Shown piece after piece: positions 1 through 8,032 of a DNA stretch of 64,000 nt (position 1 is its first letter; every line of letters begins with the position of its first letter). This DNA is from JACRIM01 sp964605185 (GTDB lineage Bacteria; Planctomycetota; Phycisphaerae; UBA1845; UTPLA1). The stretch is from positions 1-64,000 of the forward strand of contig CAZSBF010000003.1 of the NCBI GenBank assembly GCA_964605185.1, given 5' to 3'. The position numbers and the translations under genes were made by a program. The notes below the pieces were generated by a model. That model worked only from the letters and a program-made list of their open reading frames with translations, had not been told where the DNA came from and did not search any database.

Positions 1-1
1 T

Positions 2-97
2 GCGCATCTCCAGAAGATACACGGTGCCCGCATGTCGGGTGAGCAGCGAAGCGTGGCCCGCGCCGAGATCATTCGGCGGCGTCTGGCCGGTACCTGA
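2..97 (+). CDS. C-terminal end of an unidentified protein (partial, enters from the left)
   Basis: The reading frame is open from the window edge to a TGA at 95-97 and translates to 31 residues ending in a basic, Ala/Arg-rich helix (SVARAEIIRRRLAGT). The composition looks coding and the stop lies about 60 bases before the next gene on the same strand. There is too little sequence to name a family; it could also be a chance open frame. Confidence 0.4.
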   Translation, partial: AHLQKIHGARMSGEQRSVARAEIIRRRLAGT

Positions 98-157
98 TCC
101 TCGCGAAACCAACGGACTGGTTTGGCAGTCCCCGGCAAGACATCGGCGTGCGGCGGC

Positions 158-964
158 ATGATGACCTTTGGCACCATCGGGGCGTTCGGCTTTGAGGACT
201 TTCACCCGCCCGACGTGATCGGCCTTTACGCGCAGGCCGGTTGCACCGTTGTGCAGGCCTATCGCAACCGCGACAAGAACATTACCGCGAAAGACATGGT
301 CTCCGTTTGCCGCGATCTCGGCGTGCGGATTGATTCACTTCACGCTCATTTCGGCGACGATCTTGATCCATCGAGCGAGAATGAAACGGTTCGCAAGGCG
401 GCGGTGGAGCTTTATCACCGCGAGGCGGAGTTCTGCCTGGAGCTGGGCGGCGACCTAGCGGTCGTGCATCCCTCGCCGTCGAACGTGCCTGCGGGGAATC
501 TGGAAAAGCGGTATTCGCAGTTGCAGAAATCGTTTGCGGAATTGGCGGAGATCGGGCGGCGGATCAACGTTAAGTTCGCGTTTGAAAACATGCCACCGTA
601 TCACCCGGTCGGGGCGGATGTGAAGCGGCTGGTGGAGGAGGTCGCCAAGTGCGGCAGCGAGCATGTCGTGTTTCTGCTCGACTTCGGCCACGCTCACATG
701 ACCTGCGGGATTGTCGAGGGCGTTCGCTTCGCGGGGAAGCACCTAAAGTACACCCATGTGCATGACAACGACGGTGTGAACGACACGCATCGATTGCCCT
801 ATCAGGGGAATCTGCCGTGGGACCCGTGCCGCGAGGCGCTGCACACGATTGGTTACGACGGTGTGTTTCTCCTGGAAGTGTTTGAGAAGGCTGATGATCT
901 GCGGACGATGATCAATGATGGGTGGAAGGCGAACATGGGGGCGATCCTGAGGAATGGGCGATAG
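158..964 (+). CDS. Sugar phosphate isomerase/epimerase (AP-endonuclease-2-like TIM barrel)
   Basis: About 268 residues. The protein has the xylose-isomerase-like TIM-barrel pattern: metal-ligand type segments FENMPPYH, LLDFGHAHM, HVHDNDG and the C-terminal FLLEVFE, which in this family place Glu, Asp and His around a divalent metal. Such proteins isomerise or epimerise phosphorylated or free sugars and related polyols; the substrate cannot be read from the sequence. The frame stays open to a TTG at 122, but the tandem ATG at 158/161 begins the conserved part and is preferred; no clear Shine-Dalgarno is visible. It may share a transcript with the gene ending at 97. Confidence 0.8.
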   Translation: MMTFGTIGAFGFEDFHPPDVIGLYAQAGCTVVQAYRNRDKNITAKDMVSVCRDLGVRIDSLHAHFGDDLDPSSENETVRKAAVELYHREAEFCLELGGDLAVVHPSPSNVPAGNLEKRYSQLQKSFAELAEIGRRINVKFAFENMPPYHPVGADVKRLVEEVAKCGSEHVVFLLDFGHAHMTCGIVEGVRFAGKHLKYTHVHDNDGVNDTHRLPYQGNLPWDPCREALHTIGYDGVFLLEVFEKADDLRTMINDGWKANMGAILRNGR

Positions 965-1020
965 GGCGGTTGCGCAGGGACTAACCAACGATTGCGGGTT
1001 GTGTCAGTAGGGGTATGACC

Positions 1021-1227
1021 ATGAAAGCCAAATTGCTTGCGTCCCTTCGGGGGTTGTTACTGGTTGCGCCGATCACGCTTGCTCTTCCCGTGGTGAGTGG
1101 TTGCGGCACGTCGTTGGATGATTACGACAACGCGTTCGAACAGCTTTGGGACGATCTGGAGGACGCCGAGGACTTTGAGGACTTCGGTGAGGCGTGGGAT
1201 GATTTTTTTGAAGAGTTGGATGACTGA
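1021..1227 (+). CDS. Small acidic lipoprotein, unknown function
   Basis: A 68-residue protein. The N-terminus is a basic stretch (MKAKLLASLRG), then a hydrophobic helix ending in the lipobox VVSGC, so the mature part should be lipidated. The mature ~40 residues are extremely acidic (repeated DD, EDFEDF, FEELDD) with regularly spaced Trp/Phe, suggesting an amphipathic acidic helix. The ATG at 1021 is preferred over the one at 1015 because AGGGG at 1009-1013 is then well spaced. No family is recognised. It converges with the following minus-strand gene. Confidence 0.6.
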   Translation: MKAKLLASLRGLLLVAPITLALPVVSGCGTSLDDYDNAFEQLWDDLEDAEDFEDFGEAWDDFFEELDD

Positions 1228-1244
1228 AGCCGACGTCCGCACAT

Positions 1245-2471
1245 CTAATTTGAAATAAGACATCCGCCGTTCAGCACGCAGTCTACGAATGCCGCAACGT
1301 CGTTCATCGATACGGCGCCGTCGTACGATGGCGCGACGTCGCCGGCGCAGACTTCAACGGCGCTTCCTCCGGTAAGTAACGTGCTTACGAACGACCCGAT
1401 GTCACGGCCGTCAACGAATCCGTCGGTGTTCACGTCACCCTTCAGGCAGGCGAAGGGAGTCAGTTTCACGCCGTGGGCAAAGCCGAAGCGTGTCGCTTCG
1501 CCGACGATGACGCCGGCGTCGTTGATCGCCGCGCCCTTGATGATGGTCCATTCGGAGTTCGCGGGGATCCGCGTGTTGAGATCCAACAGCGTGCCGGCTT
1601 CCCACACAAATCCGTGATCGGCGGACGTCCCGACGATGAGTCCTGCATTGTTCACGCCATACGCGTGACTGTGTTGCCCGGCCGCGAGTATGCCGAGGTC
1701 CGTGCGCCCGAGGACAGCCCCGTTCGCATCGGTCTGGAACGCACAGGCATGGCGCGAACCATCCGTTACTTCAGTCCATCCGACGATGAGGCCGTTGCTG
1801 TTCAGATCGGCGGCGCTGCTTTTGGCGCCCGCTGTTCCGGCAATTGTTCCGAGATCGTGCGGCGATCCATTGATCCAGACGCATGCGCGGACGGTCATGT
1901 TGTTCACGAGATAGGCCTGTCCGGCAACCACGCCGGCGGTGTTAATGGCCATTGCTTCGCTGTTGTAGCCGCCCAGTGTTCCCAGGTCGGTGAGAACGCC
2001 TGCCGACCAGATGCAGGCGTGATCGACCCACAGATTGGCCGAGTTGAAGATGGTCGTTCGCCCGGCCACGACGCCGGCGTTATTAATGTCGTGCGGCGAG
2101 AAACTCCCGAGCGAGGTGAGCACTCCAGCCTGCCACATGAAGGCGTGGGGGATGAGGTCGCCATAGTTGTATGAGATACCTACGATTTGGCCGCCGTCGT
2201 TCATCGCAAAGGCCATGCTCTGGGTGTCGGCGCCGAGGGTGCCCAGATCGGTGGGTGTTGGAGTCCATGCGGCGGCGTGGTAGTTGCCATCTGGCAGGGT
2301 GGACAACCCGACCGCCGCGCCGAAGCTGTTGAGATTTGTCGCGGAGCCGACGGGACCGCCGAGAAGGCCGAGGTCGGTGATCGTGTAATACGAGTCGGCG
2401 TGCAGCGAAGCCGACAGCGCGAATGCAGTGACCAGTGTTAGTGCGAATCGAATTCTAAGTGAGTGATTCAT
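1245..2471 (-). CDS. Secreted HAF-repeat protein with C-terminal dockerin-like domain
   Basis: 408 residues counted from the ATG at 2471, which is preceded by GGAGACGC; an upstream in-frame start (2513) lacks support. A signal peptide (LTLVTAFALSASLHA) is followed by at least five HAF-type repeats with the signature HAFxW..G..xDLGTLGG....A..IN..G.VVG. The C-terminal ~60 residues hold two Ca-binding dockerin-like loops (GDVNTDGFVDGRD and GDVAPSYDGAVSMND) flanked by Cys. HAF repeats occur in large extracellular proteins of unknown role; the dockerin-like end is common on planctomycete exported proteins and may serve surface attachment. Monocistronic as far as seen. Confidence 0.8.
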   Translation of the reverse strand: MNHSLRIRFALTLVTAFALSASLHADSYYTITDLGLLGGPVGSATNLNSFGAAVGLSTLPDGNYHAAAWTPTPTDLGTLGADTQSMAFAMNDGGQIVGISYNYGDLIPHAFMWQAGVLTSLGSFSPHDINNAGVVAGRTTIFNSANLWVDHACIWSAGVLTDLGTLGGYNSEAMAINTAGVVAGQAYLVNNMTVRACVWINGSPHDLGTIAGTAGAKSSAADLNSNGLIVGWTEVTDGSRHACAFQTDANGAVLGRTDLGILAAGQHSHAYGVNNAGLIVGTSADHGFVWEAGTLLDLNTRIPANSEWTIIKGAAINDAGVIVGEATRFGFAHGVKLTPFACLKGDVNTDGFVDGRDIGSFVSTLLTGGSAVEVCAGDVAPSYDGAVSMNDVAAFVDCVLNGGCLISN

Positions 2472-2540
2472 GATGCGTCTCCGGTGGAATCGCAAATGTG
2501 TCGTGTCAAACAAGTCCCGCTTTGTGCTCCGATTTCCTGA

Positions 2541-3755
2541 CTAGTCGTCGCTCCGTCGATGGGGGAATGGGTCCGACGGCACTTCGGAATGGCAGACGAT
2601 GCAGGTATCGATACGCCCGGGGTGGCCTTGTGCCGTGATGGCCTGAACGTTGTCTGCGGCGGTGATCGTCGGGGTGATGGCGTGGGGGCTTCCGTGGCAC
2701 GATGCGCAAAGAATGTTGCGGTGTCCGCGCGAATCTTGATAGAGCTTGCCCGGCTCCTCGAATTCCCACGTCGGATGTTGGGCTTGATGGCAACTGCCGC
2801 AGGAGGGCTCATCGATCCATGGCCTTCTTGCGGGGTCTCCCACGGCCGCCATTGAAACATGGCAGTCGTTGCAACTCATCCCGCGCGACATGTGCACATC
2901 GCGCTGGCAGAGCGTTCGGACGCCCGGGTGGCATGCATAGCACTCGTTGGTGAGGCCGGCTTGCTTCATGCGCGGTGCGTGGGCCGTGTGCATGGCCGAT
3001 GAAAAGTTCGAGACGCCGGGAACTCCGGGTGCGCCGAGGGCGACATCGGCGTGGCAGCTGGCGCACAGCACGGGCTTGCTGCTTTCAAGGGTTGTGCCGT
3101 GCATTCGATCGTGGTCGCGGAGGATGTCGGTTGCGGTCGAAATGCCCTGTTCGTTGTGGCACATGTTGCAACTGATCTCCCACGAGACGGGAACGACGAC
3201 CTGAGTCGTACCCATCACGACGCCATTTCGTTTCGCGGTGATGGTCGCCAGGGGGTAGGGGTTCTCGCGGCCGCTGTCTTCAATGGGTGTGACAGGGATG
3301 CCCGTGACGGTGTAGTAGTTCAACCCCGTCGCGCGCGTCATGTTTCCCGACAGGCCGTTGCCGGTGAGGCCGATGTCGGGAGGAAGCGTCACACCCAGCA
3401 GGCCCGGGAGGTATTTCCAGAAGTTGGTCTTGTCGGAGGAGCGTGTGTTCGTAGGCATCGCGTATTCGAGCGTGATTCCGCTGGTGACGATCTCGGGTGA
3501 GCCGTGGGTGCGATCGATGACCTGGGCCCGCACGGTGTTGTAGGGTGGGAGGATCATCAGCTCCGAGCAATCCTGATTCATGCAGTGCATGCCGAGGTTG
3601 TTGAAGCCGAGGACGGTGTAGGGCGTATTGACGACTCTGGCGGGCGGCGTCGCGGGCGTTGACGATGCCGTTTGATCGCCGGCCGGTGCGTGGGCCGCGA
3701 GTGTGGCCAGAGCCGCGAAGGTCAGGAAAAGTACGCAGAGTTTCTTGAGGATCAT
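2541..3755 (-). CDS. Secreted seven-haem c-type cytochrome
   Basis: 404 residues with a signal peptide (LTFAALATLAAHAPA). Residues ~40-190 contain no haem motif. From residue 196 there are seven CxxCH motifs: CNMCH, CASCH, CYACH, CNDCH, CGSCH, CASCH and CIVCH, with additional His residues that could serve as distal ligands. This should be a periplasmic or surface electron-transfer multihaem cytochrome. The haem-free N-terminal domain with conserved-looking GMHCMNQDCS could bind a partner or metal. The ATG at 3755 follows GGGAG. No redox partner gene lies beside it. Confidence 0.85.
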   Translation of the reverse strand: MILKKLCVLFLTFAALATLAAHAPAGDQTASSTPATPPARVVNTPYTVLGFNNLGMHCMNQDCSELMILPPYNTVRAQVIDRTHGSPEIVTSGITLEYAMPTNTRSSDKTNFWKYLPGLLGVTLPPDIGLTGNGLSGNMTRATGLNYYTVTGIPVTPIEDSGRENPYPLATITAKRNGVVMGTTQVVVPVSWEISCNMCHNEQGISTATDILRDHDRMHGTTLESSKPVLCASCHADVALGAPGVPGVSNFSSAMHTAHAPRMKQAGLTNECYACHPGVRTLCQRDVHMSRGMSCNDCHVSMAAVGDPARRPWIDEPSCGSCHQAQHPTWEFEEPGKLYQDSRGHRNILCASCHGSPHAITPTITAADNVQAITAQGHPGRIDTCIVCHSEVPSDPFPHRRSDD

Positions 3756-4109
3756 GGTTTACTCCCAGGCGCAGGGACGTCGGATGGGGTCGCGGCATTG
3801 TGTATGAACGCGCGCGAGGGCTCCCCAATGACCGTGTCACTCGCCATCGGGACAAGGGATGCAAATCGCGTGCCAAAAGACCCGCAATTCTGAATATCAG
3901 CGTAGATTAGGAGTCGATCCGGCTAACGATGGCGCCATCGCGGATGAAGCGGTGTCTTGCGAGGCCGCTTGCAATTAGTGCGGCTGTAGACGCGCGCGAC
4001 AGCACACGGCGTTGTGGCCACTCATGCACAGGGTGTGGACGGTGCACGTTTTTGCGGAGGGAGTTTCGCCGGCAGGGGGCGGACCAACGTCGAGCGCGAA
4101 ATCCGAGGG
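3756..4109. other. Intergenic region without a recognised gene
   Basis: About 350 bases between the cytochrome start and the end of the cupin gene, both on the minus strand. It must contain the cytochrome promoter. Short open frames exist on both strands but none has a ribosome-binding site or recognisable product, and no hairpin with a T-run was seen. Confidence 0.5.
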
Positions 4110-4475
4110 TTAAATGCGATGCAGCGCGTCGGCTTCGATGGTGTAGGCGTGGTCGACGTTGCCGGTGTTTCGCGTGGCGGCGGGCTCGAAGAGGATGACG
4201 CTGCATTCGTGCTCGGCGACGGGTTTGTGCTCCACGCCGCGGGGGACGATGCAGAACTCGCCTTCGCGGAGGGTGACGACGCGATCCCGAAAGTGCAGAT
4301 CGAACTGGCCGGCGAGGACGAGGAACATTTCATCTTCATTGGCATGGTGATGCCAGACGTAATCGCCCTGAAACTTGACGAGCTTGACGTATTGGCCGTT
4401 GAGTTCGCCGACGATCTTGGGGGACCAGTGTTCCGCGATAAGGCTGAGCTTCTGATTCAGATTGATGGGCGCCAT
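4110..4475 (-). CDS. Small cupin-2 family protein
   Basis: 121 residues, a single cupin barrel. Motif 1 is clear: GDYVWHHHANEDEMFLVLAG, giving metal ligands His42, His44 and Glu49; motif 2 is PRGVEHKP with His83. Such small stand-alone cupins bind a metal and often a small carboxylate or sugar, but the reaction is not predictable. The gene matters because two damaged relatives lie at 5649-5823 and 6261-6327 on the same strand, showing local duplication and decay. Confidence 0.85.
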   Translation of the reverse strand: MAPINLNQKLSLIAEHWSPKIVGELNGQYVKLVKFQGDYVWHHHANEDEMFLVLAGQFDLHFRDRVVTLREGEFCIVPRGVEHKPVAEHECSVILFEPAATRNTGNVDHAYTIEADALHRI

Positions 4476-4614
4476 TTTGTGACACTGCCTTTCTGGGTTT
4501 CAGTTCTTGTGGATTTCTTTCTGCCCTTAGTGCTGTGTGCTCGATTATCGGGCCCAAACCATTGAAGAATCGCTTAGAATGCGTTAACATGACCGGTTAA
4601 TTGGAGGATTTGAG

Positions 4615-5391
4615 ATGCAAGTCAAAATTTGCGCAGCCTGTGTTTTTGTATCATTATCTCTCATCGTCTCGCCGGTCAATGGTCAGACTCTCTTTGCCGT
4701 TGATAGCAGTCGGGCATTCTACAGCGTTGATATGAACACCGGCGCCAAGACTCTCTTGTGCACCGTCAGTTCAAATGCCGGAACGACCGGTGGACTTGCC
4801 TACGACCGCTTTAATGACATCATGTACCTCACATCCACGTCGAACGACTCGTTGTACACATTGAATACGACCACCTGCGCCGCGACGCTCGTCGGCCCTT
4901 ACGGCGATTCCACACTGGTTATGCACGGATTGGAATACGACCTGAGCACCGGTGACCTGTACGGGGGCTCCAACGGTAATCTGTACAAGATCAACAAGAC
5001 CAATGGGGCGGCTGCGATCGTCGGAATCTCCGGCCTGACTTCATTCCTGAATCTCGGCTACAACTCCGATACCGATGTCCTGTATGCCTCGAGCAGCGGC
5101 TCGGACAGTTTCTACACCATTAGCCGCTCGACCGGGGCCGTGACGCTGATTGGCCCGCTGGTCAATTCCGGAAATCCAAATGGAATGGCGTATGACTATA
5201 ACAATGACATTATGTTCATGGTCGACAACACGGCCGACATGCTGTTCAAGATGAACCTTGCAACCGGCGAGGCCGTGTCAATCGGCTCAACTGGGTCCGG
5301 CAATCTGCTCGGCTTGGCCTATGTGCCCGAACCCGCAACCATGGGGCTGCTGGTGATTGGCGGAGCGATCGCCCTTCGTCGCCGCAAATAA
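4615..5391 (+). CDS. PEP-CTERM sorted beta-propeller-like secreted protein
   Basis: 258 residues. A signal peptide (ACVFVSLSLIVSPVNG) is followed by six repeating ~40-residue segments of the type LYTLNTTTCAATLVG / LYKINKTNGAAAIVG / FYTISRSTGAVTLIG, a pattern typical of a beta-propeller. The C-terminus is a complete PEP-CTERM signal: VPEPATMGLLVIGG followed by a hydrophobic helix and RRRK, so the protein should be processed by an exosortase and exported. TTGGAGGATTTGAG before the ATG supplies a strong Shine-Dalgarno. An intrinsic terminator follows at 5414. Confidence 0.88.
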   Translation: MQVKICAACVFVSLSLIVSPVNGQTLFAVDSSRAFYSVDMNTGAKTLLCTVSSNAGTTGGLAYDRFNDIMYLTSTSNDSLYTLNTTTCAATLVGPYGDSTLVMHGLEYDLSTGDLYGGSNGNLYKINKTNGAAAIVGISGLTSFLNLGYNSDTDVLYASSSGSDSFYTISRSTGAVTLIGPLVNSGNPNGMAYDYNNDIMFMVDNTADMLFKMNLATGEAVSIGSTGSGNLLGLAYVPEPATMGLLVIGGAIALRRRK

Positions 5392-5413
5392 CGTCAGCAC
5401 TGCTTAGCCTATC

Positions 5414-5449
5414 CAACGCCGGTCGATTTCTCGGCCGGCGTTATTTTTT
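5414..5449 (+). terminator. Rho-independent terminator of the PEP-CTERM gene
   Basis: The inverted repeat AACGCCGG / CCGGCGTT encloses a 13-base loop and is followed by ATTTTTT. It lies 22 bases after the stop codon of the propeller gene. Confidence 0.85.
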
Positions 5450-5648
5450 GCACGAGATCTTTATCAGATTTTTTGGGCTGAGTATTTCGGTTCGATGTCA
5501 TTGAATGCTCGCCTTGGTGCAGCGAGTGTCAATGGGTATTGGCTTGCAGCGGTACCCCATTCAATCGCTGATTTCACATAGTACCAATCTCATCGACCGA
5601 CCAAACCCGCTCCCAGACGGCCCCGTCTCGGCGAATTGTCGACGCGGC

Positions 5649-5823
5649 TCGAACTGGCCGGCGAGGACGAGGAACATTTCGTTCTGATTGGCATGGTGAT
5701 GCCAGACGTATTGCCTTTGAACTTGACGAGCTTGATGTATTGGCCGTTGAGTTCGCCGACGATCTTGGGGGACCAGTGGTCGGAGAAGGCGGCGAGTTTG
5801 GAGTGGAGGTTGATCGCTTTCAG
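5649..5823 (-). pseudogene. Frameshifted, truncated cupin pseudogene
   Basis: Read on the minus strand this matches the first ~55 codons of the intact cupin gene at 4110-4475 (LNQKLSLIAEHWSPKIVGELN in the intact copy, versus a near-identical version here). The initiation codon position reads CTG. One base is missing around 5703-5712, where the intact gene has GTAATCGCCCTGAAAC and this copy GTATTGCCTTTGAAC, which shifts the frame just before the HxH metal motif. Similarity ends abruptly at 5649. It begins immediately after the stop codon of the 5827-6327 gene. Confidence 0.8.
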
Positions 5824-5826
5824 AGT

Positions 5827-6327
5827 TTAGTCCGTTGATTGGTTGACCATGTCATAGTGATGGAGTTTTCTGAATGATTCTAAGAATCTACTTCTCTCCG
5901 AGTCTTGCTTATTTGTCCAAGACTTGGGTTGGTACGTGCTGATGGATATTCCTTTGATCGTCTGTCGGGAGTCACTGTCGGCATTTGAAACTATTTCTAA
6001 TGTTCGCCCGTTGGGCAAGTTGAAGAAGCGCAGCCTATTATTCGGATCAGTCGAAACGACTTGGATACCTGTTTCATTTGCGTGATGCGATTTCAAGATT
6101 GCCACGGCGTCTTCCAGCGGCATTCCTATGGTAATCCGTTGGGAATTACCGCAGTGTTCAACTTGTGAATATGTCGCACCCTGTTTTGGATTGCAGGCGT
6201 TTGTTGACAACAAGGCGCATAGAGGCAACAGCGTGCCAAGGCTATTCTTACCAGCTTTCCCCACGATCTTGAGGGACCGGTGTTCGGAGAAGGAGGCGAG
6301 TTTGTCTCGAAGCAAAACGGATTTCAT
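5827..6327 (-). CDS. Chimeric lipoprotein: cupin start fused to an unknown lipoprotein
   Basis: 166 residues. The first 23 (MKSVLLRDKLASFSEHRSLKIVG) are clearly related to the N-terminus of the neighbouring cupin, then the sequence switches to a signal-peptide-like segment (SLGTLLPLCALLSTNAC) with a lipobox Cys, and a mature domain containing GMPLEDAVAIL, reminiscent of the SmpA/OmlA-type small lipoprotein motif. No Met occurs between the cupin remnant and the lipobox, so the lipoprotein appears to depend on the captured cupin start codon. Its ATG overlaps the stop of the upstream gene (ATGA at 6324-6327), implying translational coupling. Whether it is functional is uncertain. Confidence 0.6.
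   Translation of the reverse strand: MKSVLLRDKLASFSEHRSLKIVGKAGKNSLGTLLPLCALLSTNACNPKQGATYSQVEHCGNSQRITIGMPLEDAVAILKSHHANETGIQVVSTDPNNRLRFFNLPNGRTLEIVSNADSDSRQTIKGISISTYQPKSWTNKQDSERSRFLESFRKLHHYDMVNQSTD
6261..6327 (-). pseudogene. Cupin 5' fragment embedded in the chimeric gene
   Basis: These 67 bases correspond to the beginning of the intact cupin gene (equivalent of about 4411-4475). Homology stops sharply at 6261 in the middle of the codon run for KIVG, where the lipoprotein sequence takes over. This is the second relic of the cupin in 2 kb. Confidence 0.7.
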
Positions 6328-6809
6328 TGGCTGCCCTTCATAGTGGCAAGCCTGCTAAGCAACTCAGGTGGGTATTTGTCGAGTTTGATAATCTGCACAT
6401 GGCCGTCAGCATAGAGGATGTTTCCTGAATATTCCCAATGTGCGGTGGGGTCTTCAAATAGCAGGACTTCATTGCCTGTCAGCGATGGTTGTGTTGTCGG
6501 CATTGATGCGAGGTGGTAGTGAAAACTCCTGTCCTGCCTGACGGGGCATCGCAAGTCTCGCTCCTCGATCAAGTTGGCGGTAATGAGTCGGCGGTCCCAG
6601 TCGTCATGACGTAGGGGCCAGTCGTGGTAGGCAGCCTCGTATTGTTGAACCGCCTGGCCAATTCTTCGGAGATTTGACGAACAATTGATGACGACATCGA
6701 AGTAGCGGGCCTTGCGAATTAACGGGATCCAGACGAAGAAATACCCTAGGCTGACAATCGCTAAGGCCGCTGAGAGGCTGAGGACTATTCTTCGGGTACT
6801 TTTTGACAT
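6324..6809 (-). CDS. Membrane-anchored protein with H-X-DG type pseudopilin-like C-terminus
   Basis: 161 residues from the ATG at 6809, which has GTGGAG upstream. A single N-terminal membrane helix (IVLSLSAALAIVSLGYFFVWI) is followed by a helical region (NLRRIGQAVQQYEAAYHDWP) like that of type II secretion G-type pseudopilins, and a C-terminal HWEYSGNILYADGHVQII that resembles the H-X9-DG motif of planctomycete DUF1559-type proteins, here with ten residues between His and Asp. The classical prepilin cleavage site is not seen. It overlaps the downstream gene by four bases. Confidence 0.65.
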   Translation of the reverse strand: MSKSTRRIVLSLSAALAIVSLGYFFVWIPLIRKARYFDVVINCSSNLRRIGQAVQQYEAAYHDWPLRHDDWDRRLITANLIEERDLRCPVRQDRSFHYHLASMPTTQPSLTGNEVLLFEDPTAHWEYSGNILYADGHVQIIKLDKYPPELLSRLATMKGSQ

Positions 6810-6868
6810 GTGGATATGGTCTCCACGCGGAGCTGTCACCCTGTCATTAGCCAGTACTTACTCGTTCA

Positions 6869-7414
6869 TCAGTCGCCGAAGGCACTTCGTACCGCGCCGA
6901 CAAGTTTCTTGCTACGTCCAAGGAGCCGATCAGCCAACAAGACCATATCTCGATTGGGTTGTGCGGCAGGTCGGATATTGCGCAACGTGTCGACGCAGTC
7001 CGATTCCAGACCCTCTCCCATCCAAACGGACAAGCAAATCAGGGCGGCGGCGGATGATCGACTTATTCCACCGAGGCAATGGCAAAGCAGCGATCCTCGA
7101 ATGCCGCGAATTGACTCGGCGAACTCAATGATCGCTCGGACATCGTCCATCGTTGGCGGCGTGAGTATCAATCCGACAGCAGCGGCCTGGCGTTGTCGTT
7201 GGGCCATGCGAGCGGCATGAAGCGGGTCATCCTCGTTGATCGCCTCCGTGTCGTCGAAATTGAGTAGCAGCACATGCTGAATTGCGGTTGTGTCCACGAC
7301 GTGCTCACGTTGTCCGGCGATGGCAATCACCGCGTCAATGTGCGCATCACCCGGGTTCCGAATGAACATCGACGCTTCGGAATAGCCAAGCACAATGACC
7401 CGTGGATGATCCAT
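6869..7414 (-). CDS. Cysteine-based protein phosphatase-like protein
   Basis: 181 residues. The signature CHCLGGISRS (nucleophile Cys113, phosphate-loop Arg119) is the HCX5R loop of tyrosine/dual-specificity phosphatases, followed by a helical region as in that fold; NFDD at 52-55 could supply the general acid. It should dephosphorylate a protein or small molecule in the cytoplasm. It lies downstream of the nucleotidyltransferase pair on the same strand with a 51-base gap and may be co-transcribed. No Shine-Dalgarno is evident before the ATG. Confidence 0.75.
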   Translation of the reverse strand: MDHPRVIVLGYSEASMFIRNPGDAHIDAVIAIAGQREHVVDTTAIQHVLLLNFDDTEAINEDDPLHAARMAQRQRQAAAVGLILTPPTMDDVRAIIEFAESIRGIRGSLLCHCLGGISRSSAAALICLSVWMGEGLESDCVDTLRNIRPAAQPNRDMVLLADRLLGRSKKLVGAVRSAFGD

Positions 7415-7465
7415 GTATGGCAGTTTCGTAGATTCCGCTAAGCGGGCCGGGCGAACAGTTTCGCG

Positions 7466-8032
7466 TCATGCCTCTGGCGGCAAACCCGCAAGGATTTGAT
7501 CCAGCAATTCTCGCGTGCCGTGTTGATCGCACCAATCATGGATGTAGGCCCAGTCCAGCAGGTCGCGTTGAACGGCGATCACGTTCTTTGCGTCGTCGGT
7601 GTCCTTGGAGCGCGAGCCTTGCTTGGACCATCGTAGCTTGGTGATGACCACATCCTCCGGCGATGCCACCCATACGGATTCGCCGAAAAGACGTCCTTGT
7701 TTTCGGCGTTCAAATCGCGCACGATCGTGCGGGTCGTCACTCAAAAAGAACAACTCGACCTTGTAGGGTTCGCCTTCGAGTTTGTGAATGATGTAGCGAC
7801 TTGTGGCCGTCACTGTTTCAAACGACAGTTGCGGATCAATGCGAAATATCGGCCCCAACGAGGCCCGCAGTTTCGTAAAGTCAAAATCGGCGGTTTGTAA
7901 GACGAAATCGGCATCCTTGGTTGAACGGCTGACTCCATACATGTTGCTGGCCAAGGAACCGGTCAACATATAGGGCATTTCGATGCTGTTCAGTGCCCGC
8001 ACAACGTGTACCACCGCATCGTCGCTATTCAC
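7466..8032 (-). CDS. Nucleotidyltransferase-fold protein (MNT/AbiEii-like)
   Basis: 188 residues starting with GTG, which overlaps the stop of the preceding small gene (GTGA). The N-terminal motif TGSLASNMYG...STKDADFVL gives Gly25-Ser26 and Asp40-x-Asp42, the hG[GS]...DxD signature of DNA-polymerase-beta-like nucleotidyltransferases; a later YKVELFFL strand could carry the third carboxylate. Such stand-alone enzymes act in toxin-antitoxin and abortive infection systems (AbiEii, MNT) or as tRNA/protein nucleotidyl transferases; the substrate is unknown. Tight coupling with the small upstream gene suggests that they work as a pair. Confidence 0.75.
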   Translation of the reverse strand: MNSDDAVVHVVRALNSIEMPYMLTGSLASNMYGVSRSTKDADFVLQTADFDFTKLRASLGPIFRIDPQLSFETVTATSRYIIHKLEGEPYKVELFFLSDDPHDRARFERRKQGRLFGESVWVASPEDVVITKLRWSKQGSRSKDTDDAKNVIAVQRDLLDWAYIHDWCDQHGTRELLDQILAGLPPEA

